NCBI RefSeq assembly: GCF_020532725.1
Contig: NZ_JAJAVC010000003.1
Span: forward strand, 682,001-746,000
Direction of reading: 5' to 3'
Source of the DNA: Methylobacillus arboreus
Lineage (GTDB): Bacteria; Pseudomonadota; Gammaproteobacteria; Burkholderiales; Methylophilaceae
DNA: 64,000 nucleotides
Positions 46,505-53,487 of the stretch are shown here, in pieces. The number at the start of each line of letters is the position of its first letter. Position 1 is the stretch's first letter. The notes beneath the pieces were generated by a model. That model saw only the letters and a program-made list of their open reading frames with translations. It was not told the origin of the DNA and searched no databases. The position numbers and the translations under genes were made by a program.

Positions 46505-48523
46505 TTGGCTAAAACCGTTGCTTTGCTACTTGGTGTTCATGCCCATCAGCCAGTGGGGAACTTCGAGAGTGTACTGGATGATGCCCATGCACGCTGCTAT
46601 GGGCCGTTTCTACGGCTCATGTATGAATATCCGGCATTTCACTTTGCCATTCACATCAGCGGCTGGCTGCTGCAGTACATGCTCAAGCATTTCCCTGATG
46701 ACATGGGGTTGCTGCACGAGATGGTAGAGCGCGGGCAGGTGGAGCTGTTTGGCGCAGGCTTTACCGAGCCGGTACTGGCTTCCATTCCCGTGCGTGACCG
46801 CATAGGCCAGATCAATACCCTCTCGAAGTTTCTCAAGACGGAGCTTGGCGCGCTACCTCAGGGTGCCTGGCTTACCGAGCGCGTATGGGAATCCACTGTG
46901 GTGCCAGCATTGGCTGATGCCGGTATTCAATATGTGACCGTGGATGATTATCACTTCATGTGCACAGGCAAGGATACTGCTGAACTTAATAGCTTTTATA
47001 CCACGGAGGAGGATGGCCACCGGATTGACTTGTTTCCAATCTCGGAAGCATTGCGCTACCGGCTGCCGTTTTCACCTGCGCATGAAGTTGTCGCTTACCT
47101 GGAAAGCCTTGCGCAAGAGGATGGCCAGGCTGCTGCGGTCTACTTTGATGATATTGAGAAATTTGGTATCTGGCCTGAAACCTATGCTTGGGTATATGAA
47201 CGTGGCTGGCTACGCCAGTTTATCGAAGGCGTGCTCGATTCCAACGTCATCAAACCTATGCGTTATGCCGACTACCATAAGCAGGCCAGGACCAAGGGAG
47301 TGGTGTACCTGCCTACTGCTTCCTATATTGAAATGAATGAATGGACACTGCCTGTCCCCGCAGCACACCATTATGCTGACCTGGTGGATCAGGAGCGTCA
47401 CAATCAGCGCTATGAAGTTACTAAGCCATTTGTACGCGGCGGCATCTGGCGCAATTTCCTGATGCGTTACCCCGAGTCGAACTGGATGCACAAGCGCATG
47501 CTTGCGCTTTCCAATCGCTATCATGCATTGCCAAAAGGTAAACAAACCCAGGAAATGCTGCAGGCACTGTATGAAGCCCAGGCCAACGATGCTTACTGGC
47601 ATGGCTTGTTTGGCGGGCTTTACCTGCCGCATTTACGCCGGGCGGTCTATCAGGCATTGATCCGCCTAGAGAGCCTGCTGGATGAGACAGAACCTCGCGC
47701 GCCACAGCAAGTACTTGACATCGACCTTGATGGACATGATGAGTTGTTCATACAAAATGACAGTCTGCAGGCTGTGATCAGGCTTGATGGCACTGCAGCC
47801 ATCAGCGAGTTTGACAGTTACAAGTTAAAGCACAATTTTGCCGACACGCTGACGCGCCAGGCCGAGCACTATCACCGTAAGGTCAATGCCGCGCCTGAAC
47901 ACCATCATCAGGGCGAGGGCATCAGCAATCCGCATGACCAGATGGTGTCCAAGCATGAAATCACGCCGGATGACCTGGCATTGGATGAATATCGCAAGGC
48001 CTTGTTCTGCGATCAATGGATTGATGGCGGTGGCAACCAGCATCTTTTGCAATATGCCCGCGATGAGCATGGCGGGCCAGATTGCGAATTTGCCGCCCTG
48101 GTTCCCGGGCAGACAACCCTGTTACGCAAGACATTCCGCGTTGATAAAAACCGGCTGACAGTGCAATACACATTGACTAGTCCTGAAGTCTTGGATGGCC
48201 GCCTGCGGGTTGAGCTTAATCTTGCCATGCCGAGCTGCGATGGCCCAGCGGGCCGTTTCCGTCAGGGAAAGCATATCCTTGGCGGGTTTGGCCAGCCCTT
48301 GCAACTGGATGAGTTCCAGGAGTTAAGCCTGGATGATGGGGTGCTAGGTGGCACATTAGAGCTCAAAAGTAGCGTTGCAGGCCGCTACAACAGCTATCCG
48401 CATTTTTCCGTCTCCCAGTCGGAAGCCGGGTTTGAAAAAATCATGCAGGCTGTGACGATTCTATTAGAGTGGCCTGCCGATCAACTGCTGAATGGAATTT
48501 TTGTTGAAATTAAATTAATTTAA
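46505..48523 (+). CDS. GH57 4-alpha-glucanotransferase / alpha-amylase
   Basis: A 672-residue GH57 enzyme of the Thermococcus-type glucanotransferase layout: LLLGVHAHQPVGNFESVLDD, PQGAWLTERVWESTVVPALA (nucleophile Glu region), AVYFDDIEKFGIWPETYAWV (acid/base Asp), then C-terminal DUF1925/DUF1926-like beta domains (NDSLQAVIRLDGTAAISEFDSYK). It transfers maltodextrin segments between glucans. The start is TTG with AGGAGCAGGAC upstream; it lies 20 bp after the first GH57 gene. Confidence 0.88.
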   Translation: MAKTVALLLGVHAHQPVGNFESVLDDAHARCYGPFLRLMYEYPAFHFAIHISGWLLQYMLKHFPDDMGLLHEMVERGQVELFGAGFTEPVLASIPVRDRIGQINTLSKFLKTELGALPQGAWLTERVWESTVVPALADAGIQYVTVDDYHFMCTGKDTAELNSFYTTEEDGHRIDLFPISEALRYRLPFSPAHEVVAYLESLAQEDGQAAAVYFDDIEKFGIWPETYAWVYERGWLRQFIEGVLDSNVIKPMRYADYHKQARTKGVVYLPTASYIEMNEWTLPVPAAHHYADLVDQERHNQRYEVTKPFVRGGIWRNFLMRYPESNWMHKRMLALSNRYHALPKGKQTQEMLQALYEAQANDAYWHGLFGGLYLPHLRRAVYQALIRLESLLDETEPRAPQQVLDIDLDGHDELFIQNDSLQAVIRLDGTAAISEFDSYKLKHNFADTLTRQAEHYHRKVNAAPEHHHQGEGISNPHDQMVSKHEITPDDLALDEYRKALFCDQWIDGGGNQHLLQYARDEHGGPDCEFAALVPGQTTLLRKTFRVDKNRLTVQYTLTSPEVLDGRLRVELNLAMPSCDGPAGRFRQGKHILGGFGQPLQLDEFQELSLDDGVLGGTLELKSSVAGRYNSYPHFSVSQSEAGFEKIMQAVTILLEWPADQLLNGIFVEIKLI

Positions 48524-48588
48524 TCAGTAAATTAAATACATTATTGAATGTAATTAATTAGATAAAAACATTAAGGCGCTACAAAATC

Positions 48589-49509
48589 ATGACCGCACTC
48601 AGTATTGGCGTGGATATAGGGGGCACCAACCTCCGGGTTGGCGTTGTGAGCGGTCAAAAAGTAATAGACGAGCAGCGTTTTCCTGCTGACTTTTCTGCTA
48701 TTTGCAAGCAGCATGCGCCCGCCATTGCCTGGCAGGAGATATTACGCATTACATTGTCCGCTTTGCAGCGGGCATTGCTGGCTCACCCTGAAGTAACCGG
48801 TATTGGCATAGGTTTCCCGGGATTTATCAATCCTGAAACTGGCCGTGTGATGCAGTCGCCCAACCTGCCGGGGTTACGTGATGTGGACTTGGCAGCAGAC
48901 CTTGCCAAACTCACTGGGTTACCAGTCAAGCTGGAAAACGATGCTTCGGTAGCGGCATTTGGCGAATACATCCTGCTTGAATCACCGCCGCGCAGCATGA
49001 TTTATATCGGCCTTGGCACTGGCGTTGGCGGTGGCCTGATTCATGCAGGGCAGCCTTATCCAGGCGATCACGGCGTTGCCATGGAGGTTGGCCACCTAAT
49101 CGTGGAGCCGGGCGGGCGGATGTGTGGATGTGGCAATCATGGTTGCCTTGAGCAATACGCAGCAGCTCCTGGCGTTGTTGCCAATTATACCGAGGCGACA
49201 GGGACTCGCATTACTGCGCATGAAATCGCTGCTAGGGCGGCAACCGGCGAAGCCGCAGCTTTGGATGCTTACGCTATTGCTGGCCGCTATCTGGGGCAGG
49301 TGATTGCCCATTTGGCAAAAGCACTTGATCCGCAACTGGTGCTGGTCGGGGGAGGCATGAGCAAGGCCTGGCAATATATTTATCCTGCACTTCAGGCTCA
49401 ATTCGACCAGGACCTGATTCCCGTACTCAAGAATAAGATCACAATCATGGTTTCCAATAGTAGCGACCAAGCAGGGATTATAGGAGCTGCACATCTCGTG
49501 CAGGTTTAA
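48589..49509 (+). CDS. ROK-family glucokinase/fructokinase
   Basis: A 306-residue sugar kinase: IGVDIGGTNLRVGVV (phosphate 1), IGIGFPGFINPETG, LENDASVAAFGEY (catalytic Asp), GLGTGVGGGLI (phosphate 2) and the ROK zinc motif MCGCGNHGCLEQ. It probably phosphorylates the glucose freed by the GH57 enzymes. It is the last gene of the rightward alpha-glucan operon. Confidence 0.88.
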   Translation: MTALSIGVDIGGTNLRVGVVSGQKVIDEQRFPADFSAICKQHAPAIAWQEILRITLSALQRALLAHPEVTGIGIGFPGFINPETGRVMQSPNLPGLRDVDLAADLAKLTGLPVKLENDASVAAFGEYILLESPPRSMIYIGLGTGVGGGLIHAGQPYPGDHGVAMEVGHLIVEPGGRMCGCGNHGCLEQYAAAPGVVANYTEATGTRITAHEIAARAATGEAAALDAYAIAGRYLGQVIAHLAKALDPQLVLVGGGMSKAWQYIYPALQAQFDQDLIPVLKNKITIMVSNSSDQAGIIGAAHLVQV

Positions 49510-49552
49510 TTGATTGAAGGGGCAGGGGACAATGCAAGATGGTCAAGTGCGG

Positions 49553-49648
49553 TCAGAATGGGAGATATAAAGGTACCATCAACCAAAATAAAAATACCGC
49601 ATGTATCAAGATGAGAATAATCAAAGTAACTTGCCAGAAATCAGGCAT
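49553..49648 (-). CDS. 31-residue single-helix membrane peptide
   Basis: A short frame, ATG at 49648 with AAGGAG seven bases upstream, reads MPDFWQVTLIILILIHAV... and ends LPF. One continuous hydrophobic helix with aromatic ends fits a small membrane protein. It is too short for usual gene finders; the strong ribosome-binding site and lack of any overlapping gene support it. Function unknown. Confidence 0.5.
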   Translation of the reverse strand: MPDFWQVTLIILILIHAVFLFWLMVPLYLPF

Positions 49649-49696
49649 AGCGTGCTCCTTCGTCAATAAAAGTGATATCTAAAACTCAAAAGCTGG

Positions 49697-49993
49697 CTAG
49701 TACGCCGCTCCTGATGACGAATTAGGAGGTATCGTAAGGTTAGGCTTATTCAATGTCCAGATTAATGCTTCAACCTGATCAATATTCACCAATTCTACAT
49801 TTGCAGTAAAAACTATCCCCGACGTTGCGATGAGAATCTGTTTGCCGGGTTGGTCGAAATTACCTAAAACCTGTTCATGGAAAGCCAGGAGTAAGGGTTC
49901 TAAAATCTCAAACACACTATATTGATTTGTAGCTTTGACTTTGACTGCATACCGTTTCCGAGAAGTATTCATAGCGACCACGATGGCTTTCAT
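49697..49993 (-). CDS. hypothetical 98-residue protein
   Basis: MKAIVVAMNTSRKRYAVKV... ends NSSSGAAY. The ATG at 49993 follows AAGGAGTGGTT. The pattern of alternating strands (QILIATSGIVFTANVELVNI) suggests a small beta-rich domain. No family was recognised. It is transcribed away from the phage island and could be cotranscribed with the 31-residue peptide. Confidence 0.6.
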   Translation of the reverse strand: MKAIVVAMNTSRKRYAVKVKATNQYSVFEILEPLLLAFHEQVLGNFDQPGKQILIATSGIVFTANVELVNIDQVEALIWTLNKPNLTIPPNSSSGAAY

Positions 49994-50237
49994 AACCACT
50001 CCTTTCCTTCACCTTTTTATGCATTAGTAAAGAAGGTATTGGTCAACAATGCATCATTTTGTCCGTGGAAATGTGCAGTAGGCATTCTTATTAGTAAACC
50101 CGTTGTTGACCAATAGCCTAATATTAACCAGATTTTGGACAGTATGTATCATTTTTATCATTTTTATCATAAAAATTTACATGAAGCTCCCTTGTAGAAT
50201 GCATTTAATCGTCTTGAGAAAGACCGCGGCTAAAAAA

Positions 50238-50277
50238 TGCAGGGTATGGGGCCGACTTAGACCACCATATAGACTGA
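50238..50277 (+). repeat. diverged direct repeat, left copy
   Basis: The 40-bp stretch starting TGCAGGGTATGGGGCCGACT recurs in diverged form at 51249-51290 (TGCAGGGGTATGGGGGCTGC). Together they bracket a ~1-kb AT-rich module. Confidence 0.45.
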
Positions 50278-50672
50278 AGGCCTGGATAACAAACTGACTT
50301 TACGCTCTAGTTACACGTAGTCGAGCGTGACGGTTACTATCACAAGGATGGCATCTGCAACAGCAACCAGACCATGGTGGGAGCCCAGATCACGTGCAAT
50401 TACTACAAGGATCGAGAAAAAGAATCGGGTGCGTGCGATCGACAACAATAGCAAGGTAGCGCCGTTGGGCCGTACCAATCAAATCGCGGTATTGAAGTCG
50501 ATCCAGCGGCAGCGGCAGACCTCCCGGCCCAGCTCCCGGTCGGAGAAACGCCTGACACCAATAATAAAGCCCCTTGCGGGGCGATATCACTTATTCGGTA
50601 TGATAGGCGGTAACTCGGCGTTCACTGGCAACCATAAGCAGATCCGGCATTACTTTTTGGTCCGGAAATGAT

Positions 50673-50694
50673 AAAGCCCCTTTCGGGGCTTTTG
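50673..50694 (+). terminator. rho-independent terminator
   Basis: AAAGCCCC-TTT-CGGGGCTTTT: an 8-bp stem with a short loop and a T-run, just upstream of the AT-rich gene. Confidence 0.75.
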
Positions 50695-50701
50695 ATTTAT
50701 T

Positions 50702-51247
50702 ATGTGGTTTTTCTCTTCTTTAGAGTCAAATATGCTTGATTCAATTACAAATATTTATAATCCTGATACCGAAAATATTATACCTGCATTAATTGCTGGT
50801 TGTTTTTCACTTATTTCAGCTGAAGGACTTCATACACGCTTGGGAAATATTTCGTTGTATGCGACAGTGAAAGATAGTCAGCGTGAGATTTTAGGAAGGT
50901 CAGCTAATAAAGCTGGTGCTGCGTTAGCAAAACTTGAATTGATAGTAACCAATGAAACAGCTAAGCTAATTTCTGATTTTAATGACCATATGTTGGAAAC
51001 CATGACTGAAGTCATGCGAATAAGATTTTTTAATGGCGATCCTGTAGAGCCAATGAAATATGTTCTTACTCGACTTCCTTCCGCTCGAGAACAATCTAAT
51101 AATTTACAAGTCGCCCTACGCAAGGAACTTGAAAATAATAATATTCCGGCTTTTAACTATGAAGAGTTTCTTAAGATTCGAGAAGCGTCAGATGCTAGGT
51201 CCCTTGAAGTCATTAAGTCAATTTTGAACTGGCCTAATGAAAAATGA
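50702..51247 (+). CDS. AT-rich gene of unknown function in the phage island
   Basis: A 181-residue protein (171 if the ATG at 50732, MLDSITNIYNPDTENII, is the start). Base composition is much more AT-rich than in neighbouring genes, a sign of recent transfer. The sequence is helical, with polar segments (LARSANKAGAALAKLELIV-like) and no membrane span or catalytic motif recognised. It lies between two diverged 40-bp direct repeats, so it may be cargo of a small module. Confidence 0.6.
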   Translation: MWFFSSLESNMLDSITNIYNPDTENIIPALIAGCFSLISAEGLHTRLGNISLYATVKDSQREILGRSANKAGAALAKLELIVTNETAKLISDFNDHMLETMTEVMRIRFFNGDPVEPMKYVLTRLPSAREQSNNLQVALRKELENNNIPAFNYEEFLKIREASDARSLEVIKSILNWPNEK

Positions 51248-51248
51248 A

Positions 51249-51290
51249 TGCAGGGGTATGGGGGCTGCTTTAAGCCCCCATGTAGATTAG
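51249..51290 (+). repeat. diverged direct repeat, right copy
   Basis: Partner of the repeat at 50238; roughly 70 per cent identical by eye, and with an internal hairpin GGGGGCTGCTTTAAGCCCCC. Confidence 0.45.
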
Positions 51291-51410
51291 CGTCATTTCA
51301 GATATTCTAAGGCGTTTTTCCGCGAGCGCCTATACCTCAGCATCAACCAAGCGTTTTAAACGCGTCCTATAGACTGGTTTTTCGGTCCTTTTCCAATAAA
51401 AGCAATAATC

Positions 51411-51713
51411 ATGTATGGATTCCGTCATCAAGGCGTCCATCGTCGGCCTGACTGGGTCAGCAGCAAGCTGCACCTGTGGTATTTTATGCTGCGGGTAGAA
51501 AAACCAAAGGGAGCGAAACGCCGGAAGCTGTATCGATGGATAGCTAAAGAAAAGCTCCGGCTAGCGGAGCTGAATATAGACCAAGAACTGATCGAGGTAA
51601 CGTGCCGGTACCTAAGCAGCTACAACATCGTTACTGGAAAACGCATGATCGAACTGATGGAGAGACCAACCAGGCAGTATAATCTGGATCTCACATATCG
51701 CCACCACAAGTAA
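51411..51713 (+). CDS. dif-flanking conserved hypothetical protein, left copy
   Basis: A 100-residue basic protein: GFRHQGVHRRPDWVSSKLHL, then YFMLRVEKPKGAKRRKLYRW, AKEKLRLAELNIDQELIEVT and CRYLSSYNIVTGKRM. It is clearly homologous to the inverted gene at 58248-58559. Its stop codon lies 10 bp before the left att half-site. No family was recognised; it may be a small phage or Xer-element gene. Helical and positively charged, so nucleic-acid binding is possible. Confidence 0.72.
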   Translation: MYGFRHQGVHRRPDWVSSKLHLWYFMLRVEKPKGAKRRKLYRWIAKEKLRLAELNIDQELIEVTCRYLSSYNIVTGKRMIELMERPTRQYNLDLTYRHHK

Positions 51714-51770
51714 GCCGTCATTTATTTCGTATAATGGGCGCTTAAGAAAACCAGATTCACCATCGGTCAT
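51612..51770 (-). pseudogene. N-terminal piece of the phage ssDNA-binding gene, fused to host sequence
   Basis: The ATG at 51770, with GCGAGGT eight bases upstream, starts MTDGESGFLKRPL; the frame then crosses attL and runs on as a chimaeric tail to 51612. If the phage circularises by recombination at ATAATG, this frame continues directly into CEVTAVIKKGRGGHG at the right end of the prophage (58226 leftwards). The piece is therefore read as the first ~13 codons of the split gene V-like ORF. Confidence 0.65.
51724..51751 (+). other. attL: half-dif site at the left prophage end
   Basis: ATTTCGTATAA matches the XerC arm of dif in 9 of 11 bases (compared with the right-hand site), the centre TGGGCG differs, and the XerD side (CTTAAGAAAAC) is degenerate. 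This is what CTX-phage-like integration at dif leaves on one side. Confidence 0.75.
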
Positions 51771-51777
51771 CAGATAG

Positions 51778-51801
51778 AACCTCGCATTTGCGAGGTTTTT
51801 T
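51778..51801 (+). terminator. hairpin with T-run at the left prophage end
   Basis: AACCTCGC-ATTT-GCGAGGTT then TTTT: terminator-like in the rightward direction. On the opposite strand the same GCGAGGT provides the ribosome-binding site of the split gene. Confidence 0.65.
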
Positions 51802-51858
51802 ATTGCCTCAAAGGTACGAGTCCTCTTCTGGGCACCCATCGGTGAATTTCGCTAGAAC

Positions 51859-51974
51859 CATTGGAGCAAATAAGCATCAAGACCGCTCTTAAACGGTTTC
51901 CTCCCCGCGTTGCGGGTCCCCTCCATTTACGCGCCCCTTCGGGGTTTCAGTCTTGACCCTTATTTCCTCCAATG
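51859..51974. other. large imperfect stem-loop, possible phage origin or packaging signal
   Basis: A 25-bp arm at 51859-51883 (CATTGGAGCAAATAAGCATC...) is repeated inverted at 51950-51974 with 22 of 25 matches. The 66-bp loop holds two more GC hairpins (CCCCGCGTTGCGGG and CGCCCCTTCGGGG). Non-coding clover-leaf structures of this sort in filamentous phages serve as replication origins or packaging signals. Confidence 0.6.
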
Positions 51975-52067
51975 TTGCTGGTCGGCCATGCCGTATGGCG
52001 AGGGCTGCATCCTTCGGACGCTGCCTTCACCACACGGCAGACCTTCAACGCGAACAGGACTAATGAG

Positions 52068-52511
52068 ATGGCAAAGCAGCTTGTAGATGTTTCAACCAAG
52101 GAGATGGCACTCAATGCGGAGTGGCCCAGCATGGATAAGGAAGAGAGCAAACTGCTCGAGGTGTCGGAGAAGATCAGGCAACGGCGCGATGAGTGGAACC
52201 GGGTGCAGGCGCAGTTGCTGGCCCTCAAAAAGCAGGGCCTCACCTACGCCGGCACAACCTGGAAGAACGGCAAATATTTGTATCTGGTCTATCCAAGCAA
52301 AAACGGGGAGCCGCGGAAGCGGGTGTACGTGGGCCAGGGCGAGGAGAAGGTGCGGGAGGCCTTGGCCGGGATCGAGAGGGGAGAGCAGTACCTGAAACTG
52401 GAGGAGAGGGCCGAGTGGTTGCAGCGGCAATCTCAGTTAGCGGAGTATCACTGCATGAATCTGCTGGATTATCTGGGGGATGGGGTACAGTATTCTCCTG
52501 GACAGCGCTGA
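52068..52511 (+). CDS. phage cargo gene, coiled-coil hypothetical protein
   Basis: A 147-residue protein: MAKQLVDVSTKEMALNAEWP..., a long charged coiled coil (LEVSEKIRQRRDEWNRVQAQLLALKKQG), a middle domain that reads GTTWKNGKYLYLVYPSKNGEPRKRVYVGQG (resembling small DNA-binding modules in some transposon and phage proteins), and a second coiled coil. The ATG at 52068 has AGGA upstream; a longer frame begins inside the stem-loop. It opposes the phage structural genes, so it is probably regulatory or accessory. Confidence 0.6.
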   Translation: MAKQLVDVSTKEMALNAEWPSMDKEESKLLEVSEKIRQRRDEWNRVQAQLLALKKQGLTYAGTTWKNGKYLYLVYPSKNGEPRKRVYVGQGEEKVREALAGIERGEQYLKLEERAEWLQRQSQLAEYHCMNLLDYLGDGVQYSPGQR

Positions 52512-52513
52512 GT

Positions 52514-52566
52514 TGACACCAATTTGGTGACAGTTGGTGATGTACCAGGTAATTATTTGTCACCAA
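52514..52566. promoter_or_regulatory. TTGGTGWCA dyads upstream of the DUF4160/DUF2442 genes
   Basis: TGACACCAATTTGGTGACA (52514-52532) is a near-palindrome and a further half site TGTCACCAA is at 52558-52566. The same motif recurs at 53092-53146 and 56822-56867, so it is probably a binding site of a phage or cargo regulator. Confidence 0.55.
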
Positions 52567-52601
52567 TTTATATATAATTGGTAGCAGGATGAGGAGTTGA
52601 G

Positions 52602-52838
52602 ATGCCAACGATTTTATTGACGCAGGGCTTCCGGTTCTTCTTTTTCAGCATGGAGGGCAACGAGCCTCCCCACATTCATGTGGAGCATGGCGACAAGGTG
52701 GCCAAGTACTGGTTGAACCCGGTGGAGCTCGCCAGTTCGGAGGGGTTCCGCAGCCATGAGATGAAGAAGCTGCGGATGCTTGTGATTGAGAACCGGGAAC
52801 TGTTTTTGGAGAGATGGAATGAGTACTTTAGCAATTAG
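52602..52838 (+). CDS. DUF4160 protein
   Basis: A 78-residue protein with the full DUF4160 pattern: MPTILLTQGFRFFFFSMEGNEPPHIHVEHGDKVAKYWL and LVIENRELFLERWNEYF. GATGAGGAGTTGAG precedes the ATG. DUF4160 genes are almost always next to DUF2442 genes and are suspected to form toxin-antitoxin-like pairs; that role is not proven. Here the pair overlaps by 20 bp and is carried by the prophage in the opposite direction to the structural genes. Confidence 0.88.
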   Translation: MPTILLTQGFRFFFFSMEGNEPPHIHVEHGDKVAKYWLNPVELASSEGFRSHEMKKLRMLVIENRELFLERWNEYFSN

Positions 52839-53061
52839 GCTTGATGCTCACGCTGTTGAGGTCAGTTTCGCCAATGATGCGCTGCATATGGTGCTGGCCG
52901 ACGGCCGCGAGATTTCCGCGCCTTTGGAGTGGTTCCCCAGGCTGCGCGATGCGAACGACGCGCAGCGCCATAACTGGCGGCTGATCGGCAAGGGTATCGG
53001 TGTGCATTGGCCGGAGATCGATGAGGATATCGCGGTCAGTACGTTGATGCGCAACAGCTAA
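52819..53061 (+). CDS. DUF2442 protein
   Basis: An 80-residue protein, MSTLAIRLDAHAVEVSFANDALHMVLADGREISAPLEWFPRL... GIGVHWPEIDEDIAVSTLM, the typical DUF2442 fold. The ATG at 52819 lies inside the end of the DUF4160 gene. It is the presumed partner of that protein. Confidence 0.88.
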   Translation: MSTLAIRLDAHAVEVSFANDALHMVLADGREISAPLEWFPRLRDANDAQRHNWRLIGKGIGVHWPEIDEDIAVSTLMRNS

Positions 53062-53066
53062 AACAA

Positions 53067-53092
53067 AGCTCTTGCAATGAGGGCTTTTTTAT
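53067..53092 (+). terminator. terminator of the DUF4160/DUF2442 unit
   Basis: AAAGCTC-TTGCAAT-GAGGGCTTTTTT: an imperfect stem with a clear T-run six bases after the stop codon. Confidence 0.6.
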
Positions 53093-53146
53093 TGGTGTCA
53101 GATCCCACAGGTCGAGGATCCCGGTGTGACACCAATTGGTGTCACA
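53092..53146. promoter_or_regulatory. TTGGTGTCA half site and 22-bp perfect palindrome
   Basis: TTGGTGTCA at 53092-53100, then a perfect 22-bp palindrome at 53125-53146 (halves TGTGACACCAA and TTGGTGTCACA). Its position between the cargo and structural gene blocks suggests an operator or a replication/termination site. Confidence 0.6.
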
Positions 53147-53190
53147 TATCGGGTTGGCCAGATCCTGCAGGCGGATTTTTTGACGCCAAA

Positions 53191-53442
53191 TCATCGCTGA
53201 CGGTCACGTTCCAGGCGATCAAAGGCGTTTTGAATAGCATTGATGGTGCGTATGTTGGGATTGAGCCTGCGCTCGTATTCCACAAGCCGCCTGGCCTTGT
53301 CCTTATCGCCCCGGCAGGCAGTGACCAGTCTTTTCATTTCATTGTCCAGGCTAGAATGCCGAGGTGAGCGTTGGTTGAAAACCCAATGCCAGACGAGGAA
53401 GGCAACGGCGACCGCCAATAATCCAGTAACCAGAATGTCCAT
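53191..53442 (-). CDS. small phage membrane protein behind zot
   Basis: An 83-residue protein: one helix at the N-terminus (MDILVTGLLAVAVAFLVWHWVF) and a basic helical tail (KARRLVEYERRLNPNIRTINAIQNAFDRLERDRQR). The ATG at 53442 is chosen because it places the helix at the start. It is the last gene of the structural/assembly block. Role unknown. Confidence 0.65.
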   Translation of the reverse strand: MDILVTGLLAVAVAFLVWHWVFNQRSPRHSSLDNEMKRLVTACRGDKDKARRLVEYERRLNPNIRTINAIQNAFDRLERDRQR

Positions 53443-53487
53443 GCCTGGATTATTGTGGAAAATACGGCCGTTGGGCAAGCCTGCCTG

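Larger units (their letters stand above)
50000..50700. other. degraded non-coding stretch at the left edge of the phage island
   Basis: No intact gene. From about 50311 a frame reads VVERDGYYHKDGICNSNQTM, then ITCNYYKDREK, is cut by TAG near 50448 and continues QGSAVGPYQSNRGIEVDP, which looks like the broken end of an unrecognised Cys-containing protein. Two similar GC hairpins follow (about 50566 and 50673). Confidence 0.4.

Noticed and set aside
50590-50612. A further dif-like half-site (TTATTCGGTATGATAGGCGG)
   Set aside because: It resembles attL by eye (about 14 of 18 bases) but lacks a XerD arm and needs a gap to align; too weak to call.
50327-50671. A 114-codon open frame on the plus strand
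   Set aside because: It is rich in Arg/Ser/Thr without structure, reads through a terminator hairpin and has no ribosome-binding site; another frame there looks like a decayed gene.
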